A stretch of 26,911 nucleotides of DNA from JBOHSA01 sp050732995 (GTDB lineage: Bacteria; Gemmatimonadota; Gemmatimonadetes; Gemmatimonadales; GWC2-71-9). Shown here piece after piece: positions 1 to 7,766 of this stretch. The translations under genes were made by a program, and so were the position numbers. Position 1 is the stretch's first letter. The number at the start of each line of letters is the position of its first letter. Under the pieces are notes generated by a model. That model made no database searches. It had not been told where the DNA came from and saw nothing but the letters and a program-made list of their open reading frames with translations. The stretch lies in the NCBI GenBank assembly GCA_050732995.1, contig JBOHSA010000236.1:1-26911 (forward strand). The letters are read 5' to 3'.

Positions 1-208
1 CCTGGAGGTCCGCTCCAGTGGACACGTCGAAGGAGGCGAGGGTGGCCATGGGATGGAGAATATAAGAGGAGGGAGCCGGGAGCGGGGAGCGGTATGCTCC
101 GGCGCGCCGGAGCGTACCGCTCCCCGCTCCCCGCTCCCTCCTCTTATATTCTCCATCCCATGGCCACCCTCGCCTCCTTCGACGTGTCCACTGGAGCGGA
201 CCTCCAGG
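1..208. repeat. Near-perfect 208-bp palindrome with 104-bp arms
   Basis: Positions 1-104 are the reverse complement of 105-208 except at two pairs, 77/132 (C-C) and 95/114 (T-G); the centre is GGCG|CGCC at 104/105. The outer 76 bp of each arm match exactly. Each arm carries heptamer repeats of the type GGGAGCG. The right arm includes the first 16 codons of yajQ, so the left arm holds a mirror copy of that start on the minus strand (ATG at 49-47). A palindrome that copies coding sequence and starts exactly at the window edge may be a fold-back assembly or library artefact, but the two mismatches show the arms are not simple copies. A real inverted duplication is the alternative. Confidence 0.95.
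144..149 (+). promoter_or_regulatory. Possible -10 box for an almost leaderless yajQ transcript
   Basis: TTATAT lies 10 nt before the yajQ ATG at 160. The rpmE promoter in this window uses the same hexamer. No Shine-Dalgarno motif is visible before the ATG and no good -35 is seen at 17 nt. If used, it would start RNA only a few nucleotides before the ATG. The site lies inside the palindrome, so its natural context is uncertain. Confidence 0.25.
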
Positions 209-663
209 AAGTCGACAACGCCGTCAACCAGGCGACGAAGGAGGTCGTGCAGCGCTACGACTTCAAGGGCTCCAAAGCTTCCATCGCCTTCGACCGGGCC
301 AAGGCCGTGCTCACCCTCGTGGCCGACGACGACTTCAAGATGAAAGCGCTGCTCGACGTCCTGCAGGCCAAGCTCATCAAACGCGGCGTCCCCGTGAAGA
401 ACCTGGAGCTCGGTCCCGTCACCCCCGCCGCCAACGACACGGTGCGGCGCGAGATCAAGCTCACGCAGGGCATCGCCCAGGAAAAGGCGAAAACCATCGT
501 CAAAGCGATCAAGGACCGGAAATTCAAGAAAGCCCAGGCGGCCGTTCAAGGCGCTGAAATCCGCGTGCAGGCACCCTCCAAAGACGAGCTGCAGGAGGTG
601 ATCGCCTTCCTCCGCGGGCAGGACTGGGGGATCGAGCTCCGGTTCGGGAATTACCGCGGATGA
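160..663 (+). CDS. yajQ: YajQ-family nucleotide-binding protein
   Basis: The protein has 167 residues, close to the usual ~163 of the UPF0234/YajQ family, and begins MATLASFDVS, typical of the family. YajQ proteins have two ferredoxin-like halves and bind nucleotides; a Xanthomonas member is a cyclic di-GMP receptor, although the general role is poorly known. I chose the ATG at 160 because family similarity begins there; an in-frame extension back to 94 would add non-conserved sequence read from the palindrome. There is no clear ribosome-binding site. The stop overlaps the rimO start in an ATGA, so the two are probably translated together. The first 16 codons lie in the palindrome right arm. 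Identification is firm; the function in this organism is not. Confidence 0.93.
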   Translation: MATLASFDVSTGADLQEVDNAVNQATKEVVQRYDFKGSKASIAFDRAKAVLTLVADDDFKMKALLDVLQAKLIKRGVPVKNLELGPVTPAANDTVRREIKLTQGIAQEKAKTIVKAIKDRKFKKAQAAVQGAEIRVQAPSKDELQEVIAFLRGQDWGIELRFGNYRG

Positions 664-1985
664 GGCTGGGCGTCGTCTCCCTGGGTTGCGACAAGGCCAC
701 GGTGGACTCCGAGCGGCTGGTGGGCGAGCTCGTGGGCCACGGCGCCGTCGTGACAGCCGATCTACCGCGCGCCGACGTCATCCTCGTGAACACCTGCGGC
801 TTCATCGACGCCGCCAAGCAGGAATCGATCGACGCCATCCTCGACGCGGCGAAGCTCAAGGCGGACGGAACGGTCAAGGCGGTCGTGGCCGTCGGCTGTC
901 TCGTGCAGCGCTACAAGCGGGAGCTGCAGGCGGAGATCCCCGAGGTGGACCTGTTCCTGGGGTTCTCGGACCTGCACCACCTGGTCCCGGCGCTGGCCGA
1001 ACGCGGGCTCATCGCCGATCCCGTGGCGGCCCATCCGGGCGTGCGTCAATTCCTGGGGGACGCTCCCCACGTCCGCTACCTCAAGATCTCCGAAGGCTGC
1101 GACCACACCTGTGCGTTCTGCGCCATCCCGCTGATGCGCGGGCGGCACCGCTCCGAGCCGCTCGAGCGGCTGATCCGGGAAGCGCAAGCGCTCGAGGCGC
1201 AGGGCGCGCGGGAGATCAACCTCGTGGCACAGGACCTCGGCCACTTCGGCCGCGACCTGGGCCCGCGGGGCCCCAAGCTCCCCGACCTGCTCGAGGCGCT
1301 GCTCCGCGAGACGGCGGTGCCCTGGTACCGGATGCTGTACGTCTATTCGGCGGGGCTGAGCGAGCGCCTCGTCGAGCTGATCGCGCGTGAGCCCCGGATC
1401 GTGAGCTACCTCGACATGCCGATCCAGCACGCGAGCGACCGAATGCTCGAGCGGATGCGGCGGCCGGAGCGGCAGCGCACCCTGCGCGAGAAGCTCGCCT
1501 GGCTGCGCGGCGCCGTGCCTGATCTCGCGCTACGCACCACGTGCCTCGTCGGCTTCCCGGGCGAAACCGACGCCGATTTCCGCGAGCTCGTCGCCTTCCT
1601 CGAGGAGGCGCAGTTCGATCGGCTGGGCGCCTTCGCCTACTCACCCCAGGAGGGGACACGGGGGTCCCAGTACCCCGACGACGTGCCCGACGAGGTGAAG
1701 CGGGACCGGCTGGAGGAGCTGCTCGAAGTGCAGCGGGCCATCTCGGCCGAGCGGCTGGCCCGCTTCGTCGGCCGCGAGGTGCCCGTGTTGGTGGACCGCG
1801 TGGCCGATCCGCTCGACGCCGCGATGGGCGGCGCCACCCACGTCGGTCGGGTGCCCTGGCAGGCCGACGACGTCGACGGGGTCACCTACCTCTCGGATGG
1901 GGGCTGGGCCGTCGTGGGCAGCTTCGTCCGCGCGCGGCTGAGCGACAGCGAGGACTACGATTTCCGGGCGGTAGCGTTGGCGTGA
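660..1985 (+). CDS. rimO: Ribosomal protein S12 methylthiotransferase RimO
   Basis: This 441-residue radical-SAM enzyme of the MiaB/RimO family adds a methylthio group to the conserved aspartate of ribosomal protein S12. Three N-terminal cysteines (C10, C46, C80) fit the auxiliary iron-sulfur cluster of the UPF0004 domain. The radical-SAM CxxxCxxC motif is C147, C151, C154. The C-terminal ~65 residues fit a TRAM RNA-binding domain. The N-terminal SLGC-x-K-xx-VDSE pattern marks RimO rather than MiaB, although the usual proline and asparagine of SLGCPKN are replaced (SLGCDKA). The ATG at 660 overlaps the yajQ stop, and the rimO stop overlaps the hemL GTG. Length and domains are complete. Confidence 0.95.
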   Translation: MRLGVVSLGCDKATVDSERLVGELVGHGAVVTADLPRADVILVNTCGFIDAAKQESIDAILDAAKLKADGTVKAVVAVGCLVQRYKRELQAEIPEVDLFLGFSDLHHLVPALAERGLIADPVAAHPGVRQFLGDAPHVRYLKISEGCDHTCAFCAIPLMRGRHRSEPLERLIREAQALEAQGAREINLVAQDLGHFGRDLGPRGPKLPDLLEALLRETAVPWYRMLYVYSAGLSERLVELIAREPRIVSYLDMPIQHASDRMLERMRRPERQRTLREKLAWLRGAVPDLALRTTCLVGFPGETDADFRELVAFLEEAQFDRLGAFAYSPQEGTRGSQYPDDVPDEVKRDRLEELLEVQRAISAERLARFVGREVPVLVDRVADPLDAAMGGATHVGRVPWQADDVDGVTYLSDGGWAVVGSFVRARLSDSEDYDFRAVALA

Positions 1986-3268
1986 CGCGCTCGGCCGAGC
2001 TGTTCGACCGGGCGCTGCGTGTGCTTCCCGGCGGGGTGAATTCGCCGGTCCGGGCGTTCCGGGCGGTGGGCGGCACGCCCTTCTTCGTGGCGCAGGCCCA
2101 GGGCCCCCGCCTGACCGACGCCGACGGCCGGTCCTATCTCGACTACGTCTGCTCCTGGGGCCCGCTCATCCTGGGGCACGCCCCGGCGAAGGTGCTCGAG
2201 GCCCTCCACGCCGCCACGGCGCGGGGCTGGACGTACGGCGCGCCCTGCGAGGCGGAGGTCGAGCTCGCCGAGCTGGTGCGGGCGCGGATGCCCTCCCTCG
2301 AGCGCGTACGGTTCGTCAACAGCGGCACCGAGGCCACGATGGCCGCGGTCCGCGTCGCGCGCGCGGCCACCCGGCGGGATCTCATCCTGAAGTTCGAGGG
2401 CTGCTACCACGGGCACGCCGACGGATTCCTGGTCAAAGCCGGCTCAGGCGTCGCCACGCTCGGCCTCCCGGACAGCCCGGGCGTGCCGGCCGATCTCGCC
2501 CGCCTCACGCTGACGGCGCCGTTCAACGATGTGGCCGCGGTGCGGGAGATCTTCCGGTCCCACGGGGCCAAGATCGCGGCGGTGATCGTCGAGCCGTTCG
2601 TCGGTAACGTCGGGTTCATCGCTCCGGAGCCGGACTTTCATCCTGCCGTGCGCGCCGTGTGCGATCGCCATGGCGCCCTGCTGATCTTCGACGAGGTGAT
2701 GACCGGGTTCCGCGTGGCGCCGGGAGGGGCCCAGGAGCGCCTCGGCGTCCGTCCCGACCTCACGACCCTCGGCAAAATCGTGGGCGGGGGGCTGCCGGTG
2801 GGCGCGTACGGCGGGCGGGCCGACCTCATGCGGCTCGTGGCGCCGGAAGGGCCGGTCTACCAGGCGGGCACGCTTGCGGGGAATCCGCTCGCCATGGTCG
2901 CCGGCCGGGTGACGCTGCTCGAGACGGCGCGCCGAGGGTTCTACGAGACCTTGGAGCGGCGAACCGCCCGGCTGGTAGCGGGTATAGGGGACGCCGCTGG
3001 GCGACGGGGGATCGCCGTCACGGTCGGGCACGCCGGGTCGATGTGGGGTGTGTACTTCACCCCCGGCCCCGTGCACAACTACGGCGACGCGAAGCGGGCG
3101 GACGCCGCTCGCTTCGCCCGGTGGCATCGCGCGTCGCTCGACCGCGGGGTGTTCCTCCCGCCCTCCGCCTTCGAGGCCGCTTTCGTCTCCGACGCCCACA
3201 CGGATGCCGACATCGAATTCACGATCGCCCAGCTGGACGCCGCGCTTGCCGACGTCACCCCCGACTAG
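1982..3268 (+). CDS. hemL: Glutamate-1-semialdehyde 2,1-aminomutase
   Basis: HemL converts glutamate-1-semialdehyde to 5-aminolevulinate, the last step of the C5 route to haem and other tetrapyrroles; it is a cytosolic PLP enzyme. The protein has 428 residues, the usual length. The PLP lysine is K265 in TTLGKIVGGGLPVG, matching the classical numbering. Also present are LPGGVNSPVRAF near residue 15, the NSGTEA loop at ~113-118 and FDEVMTGFR at ~236-244. I placed the start at GTG 1982, which overlaps the rimO stop as GTGA; the open frame runs upstream inside rimO but family similarity begins at 1982. No other haem gene is in the window, so pairing with rimO is probably only an operon convenience. 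Confidence 0.95.
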   Translation: MTRSAELFDRALRVLPGGVNSPVRAFRAVGGTPFFVAQAQGPRLTDADGRSYLDYVCSWGPLILGHAPAKVLEALHAATARGWTYGAPCEAEVELAELVRARMPSLERVRFVNSGTEATMAAVRVARAATRRDLILKFEGCYHGHADGFLVKAGSGVATLGLPDSPGVPADLARLTLTAPFNDVAAVREIFRSHGAKIAAVIVEPFVGNVGFIAPEPDFHPAVRAVCDRHGALLIFDEVMTGFRVAPGGAQERLGVRPDLTTLGKIVGGGLPVGAYGGRADLMRLVAPEGPVYQAGTLAGNPLAMVAGRVTLLETARRGFYETLERRTARLVAGIGDAAGRRGIAVTVGHAGSMWGVYFTPGPVHNYGDAKRADAARFARWHRASLDRGVFLPPSAFEAAFVSDAHTDADIEFTIAQLDAALADVTPD

Positions 3269-4535
3269 GCTCCTCCTGCCCCTCGTCGCGGCGGTCGCCG
3301 CGGCGTGCCCCCCCCCCTCCCCCCAGCCGTCGGCCCTGGGCCCCCTCCCGCCGAGCGCCGAGCCGGAGATCCGGGTCGGGCTGGGCGTCGGGCTCGCGAC
3401 GGTCACGCTGGGCGGCGACAGCGGGGGCGAGCTGATCGTCACCGACGTCGCCACGGGCGAGCCGCTGGGCTCGATCCCCGCCGGCGCGAGCTGGACCGTC
3501 CGGCCCGACTCGGGGGGAACCGGCCTTCGGCTCGAGCGACCCGACGGCACGAGCGACGCGCGTCGCCGCCGGGGGATTGCCGCCGTCAACGTCACCGAGC
3601 AACGGTTCGCGACTGCCAACGGCCGCCGCTATCGCGGCCGCCTCCAGGTGGTCTGGACCGGGGAGGGGCTCACGTTGGTCAACCGTGTTTCCCTCGAGAA
3701 CTACGTGGCCGGCGTGATCGGCGGCGAGATGGGCCGGCGGCGGGAGAACGAGGCTCAGGCGATGCTGGCGCAGGCAGTGGTGTCGCGCACCGTGGCGTTC
3801 AAGAACCGCGGCCGCTGGGAGTCGCTCGGTTTCGATCTCTACGGCGACATCCGCGATCAGGTATACGGCGGGGTCAGCACCGAGACGCCGGCCGTGTGGG
3901 ACGCCGTGCGCCGCACGGCGGGCCGGGTGCTGCGCTACCAGGGCCAGGTGATCGATGCCTTCTTCCACTCGACCTGCGGCTTCAGCACCGCCGGCGTCGA
4001 GGAGGCGTTCCGCGGCGGGACCCGGCGGCTGTATCTCCGGCCCGTGTCGGACGCGCGCGGCGGAGGTGGAGGTGGCAGGTTTTACTGCGACATCTCGCCG
4101 CGGTTCCGTTGGCGCGAAGAGTGGGATGCGTCCCAGCTGCGCGCTATCTTGACGCGGACTCTGCCGACCGTGACGCGCGTGAGCGGCGACGGACTCCAGC
4201 GGATCACCGGCATCGAGGTCAGCCGCACCACGGCGTCGGGGCGCGTCGGGGAGCTCCGGATCGCATTCGCGCGGGGCGAGGTGCGGGTGGCTGGAACGGA
4301 CGTGCGCCAAGTGTTACGCCCGGAGCCCGAACGCTGGCTCGGCAGCGGCGCGTTTCAGCTGCACGTGACGACGCAGGAAGGCCAAGTGGCGCGGGTGGTG
4401 GCGGCAGGCGCCGGGTGGGGGCACGGCGTGGGGCTGTGTCAGTGGGGCGCCGTGGGGCGCGCACGCGCGGGTCAGAGCTACGAGAAAATCCTCACCACCT
4501 ACTTCCCCGGAACGACCATTGATCGGCTCTACTAG
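3246..4535 (+). CDS. SpoIID/LytB-domain lipoprotein (probable peptidoglycan enzyme)
   Basis: With a TTG start at 3246 the protein has 429 residues, beginning with a lipoprotein signal: hydrophobic core LLLPLVAAVAAA and lipobox cysteine C21. A proline-rich linker follows, then a SpoIID/LytB domain from ~130. E161 in SLENYVAGVIGGEM matches the catalytic glutamate position of SpoIID, followed by the AQAVVSRT helix. The C-terminal GWGHGVGLCQWGA at 390-402 is the other family hallmark. SpoIID is a lytic transglycosylase acting on stripped peptidoglycan; outside spore formers these proteins are taken to act in cell-wall remodelling. The start overlaps hemL by 23 nt. An in-frame ATG at 3204 is possible but would lengthen the n-region. 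A C10 tract lies at the lipobox codon. Confidence 0.85.
   Translation: MPTSPPTRLLLPLVAAVAAACPPPSPQPSALGPLPPSAEPEIRVGLGVGLATVTLGGDSGGELIVTDVATGEPLGSIPAGASWTVRPDSGGTGLRLERPDGTSDARRRRGIAAVNVTEQRFATANGRRYRGRLQVVWTGEGLTLVNRVSLENYVAGVIGGEMGRRRENEAQAMLAQAVVSRTVAFKNRGRWESLGFDLYGDIRDQVYGGVSTETPAVWDAVRRTAGRVLRYQGQVIDAFFHSTCGFSTAGVEEAFRGGTRRLYLRPVSDARGGGGGGRFYCDISPRFRWREEWDASQLRAILTRTLPTVTRVSGDGLQRITGIEVSRTTASGRVGELRIAFARGEVRVAGTDVRQVLRPEPERWLGSGAFQLHVTTQEGQVARVVAAGAGWGHGVGLCQWGAVGRARAGQSYEKILTTYFPGTTIDRLY
3308..3324 (+). repeat. Poly-C tract (C10-T-C6) after a lipobox codon
   Basis: Ten consecutive C residues start at the third base of the lipobox cysteine codon (TGC) of the SpoIID-like gene, followed by one T and six more C. 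It encodes the proline-rich start of the mature lipoprotein. Homopolymers of this length are prone to slippage in replication and to sequencing error. Confidence 0.9.
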
Positions 4536-5223
4536 CGCAGTCGGGCGGACAGGCGGTCAGGCGGTCCTGGCAGCGGTCCTGGCTGCGGCGCTCTTGACCG
4601 CCCGCCCGCCCGAGCGGCTCTCCGCCCAGGCCGTGTTCGAGCAGTTCTCCTACGACAACCTGCGGCTCTCGGGAGTGCAGCTCGACCTCGGCATGCTCGG
4701 CTCGGACGAGCTGCGGGGCGCTCTCGTCGGCGGGCTGCGCCTGGATTACGGCCAGATCGCTCCGCGGGTGCGGGTACTGTTGGGGCTGTCGTACTTCTCC
4801 GCGGACTTCGATGGGAAGGCGCGGGCCCGCTTCGAGCAGCGGATCCGCGCCTTCGTCATCGATCCCACGGGCGACGACACGATTCGCGTCGGCCGCATCC
4901 GGTGGAGCGATCTCACCGCCGACCTCGACCTGCAATACGTGCTGCCCCAGGGGTCCGGTCTCACGACGTACCTCGGCCTGGGCTTCGGCGTCCACCTTCG
5001 GGACGGCGGCGGCGGGGCGATCGAGGGCACGTTCATCGAGGACGCGCTGGATGGCATTTCCGCGGCGCTCAACACCACGATCGGCGTCGAGCTCACTTTC
5101 ACGCCGTCCTGGCGCTTCACGCTCGACGGCCGCGGCGTGATCTCGAGCGACCTCTCGACCATATCCCTGCGGGGCGGGGTGATGTACCGATTCGGCGGGG
5201 GGGGAGGAGGGAAGACGCGGTGA
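4519..5223 (+). CDS. Secreted beta-barrel outer-membrane protein, unknown function
   Basis: This 234-residue protein has a signal peptide (hydrophobic core VLAAVLAAALLTA, then RLSAQ-A as the likely cleavage site) and a body rich in alternating hydrophobic strands, ending in VMYRFGGGGGG. This fits a small OmpW/opacity-like eight-stranded barrel, though I recognise no specific family. The only reasonable start is TTG 4519, which overlaps the upstream gene by 17 nt; no in-frame ATG or GTG precedes the hydrophobic core. The signal peptide is encoded by an octanucleotide repeat region (4543-4611) and closely resembles that of LolA in this window. The stop overlaps the next start as GTGA. Location is inferred from sequence pattern only. 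Confidence 0.72.
   Translation: MIGSTSAVGRTGGQAVLAAVLAAALLTARPPERLSAQAVFEQFSYDNLRLSGVQLDLGMLGSDELRGALVGGLRLDYGQIAPRVRVLLGLSYFSADFDGKARARFEQRIRAFVIDPTGDDTIRVGRIRWSDLTADLDLQYVLPQGSGLTTYLGLGFGVHLRDGGGGAIEGTFIEDALDGISAALNTTIGVELTFTPSWRFTLDGRGVISSDLSTISLRGGVMYRFGGGGGGKTR
4543..4611 (+). repeat. Octamer inverted repeat inside a signal-peptide coding region
   Basis: Three octamers on the left (GGGCGGAC, AGGCGGTC, AGGCGGTC; 4543-4566) and two on the right (GACCGCCC, GCCCGCCC; 4596-4611) flank ~29 nt encoding the hydrophobic core. The left arm reads as the n-region (VGRTGGQAV) and the right arm as the c-region (LTARPPER). The same design is found at 22519-22610 in lolA. Confidence 0.8.
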
Positions 5224-6227
5224 CGGCCCCGATCCGGATCGCCGTGGTCGGCGCCGGGGGAATCTCGCAAGTGGCGCACCTGCCCGTGCTCCGCCGGATT
5301 CCGGGCGTCGAGATCGCGGCGATCTGTGACAACGATCTCTCCAAGGCGCAGGCGCTGGCGGCCCGCTACGAGGTGCCGGAGAGCTACGACGACATCGAAG
5401 AGGTTCTCCAGTACGCGCGCGCCGACGCCGCGGTCGTGTGCACGCCGAATCACCTCCACGAGATCCACGTCGTCGCCGCCCTCGCCGCCGGGCTCCATGT
5501 GCTGGTGGAGCGCCCGCTGGCGCTGACCGTCGCGGGGGTCGAGCGGGTGTTGCAGGCCGGGGAGAAGTACGGCCGGCGCGTCATGGTGGGGATGAATCAC
5601 CGGTTCCGCTCCGACGTGCAGGCGGTCCGCAGCTTTCTGGCGGGCGGCGAGCTGGGCGCCATTGACGCCATTCGCGCCGGCTGGTACACGTTCCAGCCGA
5701 GCCGCCAGATGCTCGGCTGGCGCCTGCGCCGCCCGGAGGCCGGGGGCGGCGCGCTGCTCGACCTCGGCCTCCCGCTGCTCGATCTGGGGCTCTGGCTCGC
5801 CGGCTGGCCCGTGGTCAAGCGGGTGTCGGCGCACCTGCTGTCCCACGGCACCGAAGGAATCGAGGACATGGGCTCGGCGCTCATCGTATGCGACAACGGG
5901 ATGTCGTTGTCCATCGATGTCACCTGGCGCCACATGGGGGAGGGCGAGCGGTTCTGGTTCGACCTGGTCGGGCAGAAGGGATCGGCCGGCATCGCGCCGC
6001 TGCGGGTCTTCAAGGAGCTGCACGGGACGCCCGCCGACGTGACGCCGACCGGGGCCAGCGGGCGCGAGACGATGTTCACGCAGTCCTACCGGGCGGAGTG
6101 GACCTATTTCCTCGCGGTGATCAGGGGTGAAGTGAACGCGCCCCCGCCCAAGGACCAGCTCGCGCTCCAGCGGGTGCTCGAGGCCGTGTATCGCTCCGCC
6201 GCCGAAGGGCGCGACGTGACGCTGTGA
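5220..6227 (+). CDS. Gfo/Idh/MocA-family protein lacking catalytic residues
   Basis: This 335-residue protein has the N-terminal Rossmann fold of NAD(P)-dependent sugar dehydrogenases and related enzymes (VVGAGGISQVAHLPVL, residues 9-24) and the usual C-terminal alpha/beta domain. The family motif EKP is ERP here (R98 for the catalytic lysine). In the GGGALLDxGxHxxD motif the aspartate is present (D181) but the histidine is replaced by P185. In Bacillus inositol dehydrogenase the matching residues are K97, D172 and H176. The protein may therefore bind a dinucleotide without classical hydride transfer, or have an altered mechanism. The GTG at 5220 overlaps the barrel gene stop, and its own stop overlaps lnt. 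Substrate unknown. Confidence 0.88.
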   Translation: MTAPIRIAVVGAGGISQVAHLPVLRRIPGVEIAAICDNDLSKAQALAARYEVPESYDDIEEVLQYARADAAVVCTPNHLHEIHVVAALAAGLHVLVERPLALTVAGVERVLQAGEKYGRRVMVGMNHRFRSDVQAVRSFLAGGELGAIDAIRAGWYTFQPSRQMLGWRLRRPEAGGGALLDLGLPLLDLGLWLAGWPVVKRVSAHLLSHGTEGIEDMGSALIVCDNGMSLSIDVTWRHMGEGERFWFDLVGQKGSAGIAPLRVFKELHGTPADVTPTGASGRETMFTQSYRAEWTYFLAVIRGEVNAPPPKDQLALQRVLEAVYRSAAEGRDVTL

Positions 6228-7756
6228 GCGACCGCCGGGCGTGGCTGCTCGTCGCGCTGGGCGCGCTCGGGCTGGCCGCGAGCTATCCGCCGTTCGTGTT
6301 CCCGCCCCTCAGCTTCGTCGCCCTCGCTCCCGCGACGCTGCTGGTGCGGCAGGCCGTCGCCGACCGGGATCCCCGCCGCGCCTTCCGGTGGGGCTTCTGG
6401 TACGGCCTCGCGAGCAACGGTCTGGTGCTCTACTGGCTCGTGGTCGCCCTATGGCACTTCACGCCGCTGTCCGGGCTCGGCTACCTGGCCACGGTGCTGA
6501 TCCTCGGGCTTCTCACCGGCCTCCTGTTCGCTTACGCGATGCGCGTTCGCCTGCGCTTCCCGGCGGTCCCGCTGTGGCTCGTCTTTCCCCTGGGCTGGAC
6601 CGCGCTCGAATGGCTCGTTGGCCACCTCGGGGACGTTCGCTTCCCCTGGCTCGGCCTGGGCACGTCCCTCGCCGACGCTCCGATCCTCATCCAATGGGCG
6701 GACTTCGCCGGCGCGCGCGGCGTGACGTTGTGGGTCGCGTGGTGCAACGTGATGCTCGTGGACGCTGTGGTTGAACGGCGTGGGGTGTGGGCGGTGGGTC
6801 GTGGGGTTGCGCCGGTCGCGGCAACCTTGATGCTCGCGCTGGGGTACGGCGCCTGGCGCATGCGCACGCTGCCCACCCGGGACGTCGGCGTCGTGGGATT
6901 GATCCAGCCCAACGAGGGATCGCGGGAAAAGTGGGACCCGGCGCAGGCGGACAGCATTGTGCGGACCCTGCTCGACCTCTCGCGCGGCGTCCGCGCCCTC
7001 GCTCGCCCGGATCTGATCATCTGGCCCGAAGCGGCGATCCCGGGATACGTGCAGTCGCAAGCGGAGTGGGACCGCGCCGTCGCCGCGTTCACGAGCGAGA
7101 CCCACACTCCGGTCGTCGCGGGCGGGCTCTACGCCGAGTTCCGCGACCGCCGCGAGTACGACAACTTCAACGCCGCCTTCGTCTACGACTCGACAGGGGA
7201 GTGGCGCCGCAACCCCGTCTACGCCAAGCGGTACCTCGTGCCCATCGTCGAGCGCGTACCCTTCGTGCCGCCGCGGTGGTTCGGGAGCCTCCGGTTCTTC
7301 GGCGGGTTCAGCCGCGGCCGCGCGTTGCCGGTCTACGCGGTGGGTATCGGACGGTTCGGGATCGCGATCTGTTATGAATCGGCGTTCGAGGAACTGCCCC
7401 GGAGCTATCGCCGGCTGGGCGCCGACTTCCTGGTGAACGTCACGAACGACAAGTGGTACGGCCGCACCGCCGGGCCCTTCCAGCACGCCTCCCACCTGGT
7501 GCTGCGGGCCATCGAGACGCGCATGGGGGTGGCGCGCGCGGCGAACTCCGGGATCAGCGCGTTCTACGACCCATTGGGCCGCGTCCACGACGCCACCGAG
7601 CTCGAGACCCGCACCGTAGTGGCGGGCCGGCTGCGCACGAGCGACGTGGTACCACTGTACGTTCGCTGGGGTGACTGGGTGGGAATGTTCGTCGTGATCG
7701 CGACCCTGGGGTTCGCCGGCGCGGTGGCGATCCAGGACTGGAAACGGAGAACCTGA
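6224..7756 (+). CDS. lnt: Apolipoprotein N-acyltransferase
   Basis: Lnt adds the third acyl chain to the N-terminal cysteine of lipoproteins in the inner membrane, the last step before Lol sorting. The 510-residue protein has about six membrane helices in residues 1-215, then a nitrilase-like domain facing the periplasm. The catalytic triad is visible: E269 in WPEA, K335 in YAKRY and C383 in ICYES. One more hydrophobic helix lies at the C-terminus (~485-500). Start GTG 6224 overlaps the preceding stop as GTGA. The window also encodes a lipoprotein (SpoIID-like) and LolA, which fit the same pathway. A low-complexity GTGGG-rich stretch at 6781-6812 encodes the region before the last helix of the N-terminal membrane domain. 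Confidence 0.95.
   Translation: MSDRRAWLLVALGALGLAASYPPFVFPPLSFVALAPATLLVRQAVADRDPRRAFRWGFWYGLASNGLVLYWLVVALWHFTPLSGLGYLATVLILGLLTGLLFAYAMRVRLRFPAVPLWLVFPLGWTALEWLVGHLGDVRFPWLGLGTSLADAPILIQWADFAGARGVTLWVAWCNVMLVDAVVERRGVWAVGRGVAPVAATLMLALGYGAWRMRTLPTRDVGVVGLIQPNEGSREKWDPAQADSIVRTLLDLSRGVRALARPDLIIWPEAAIPGYVQSQAEWDRAVAAFTSETHTPVVAGGLYAEFRDRREYDNFNAAFVYDSTGEWRRNPVYAKRYLVPIVERVPFVPPRWFGSLRFFGGFSRGRALPVYAVGIGRFGIAICYESAFEELPRSYRRLGADFLVNVTNDKWYGRTAGPFQHASHLVLRAIETRMGVARAANSGISAFYDPLGRVHDATELETRTVVAGRLRTSDVVPLYVRWGDWVGMFVVIATLGFAGAVAIQDWKRRT
6781..6812 (+). repeat. GTGGG-rich low-complexity stretch inside lnt
   Basis: A run of GTGGGGTGTGG, GCGGTGGGTCGTGGGG type encodes VWAVGRGV before the last helix of the N-terminal membrane domain of Lnt. 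It resembles a degenerate simple repeat but keeps the frame. Confidence 0.4.
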
Positions 7757-7766
7757 CGGTGGGGGA

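Noticed and set aside
53..343. 96-codon open frame at the left edge
   Set aside because: It runs through the palindrome and then out of frame with yajQ; it has an Arg/Ser/Pro-rich composition and no motif.
5220..6227. Decayed Gfo/Idh pseudogene
   Set aside because: The frame is full length with tight overlaps on both sides and intact fold motifs; loss of two catalytic residues alone does not show decay.
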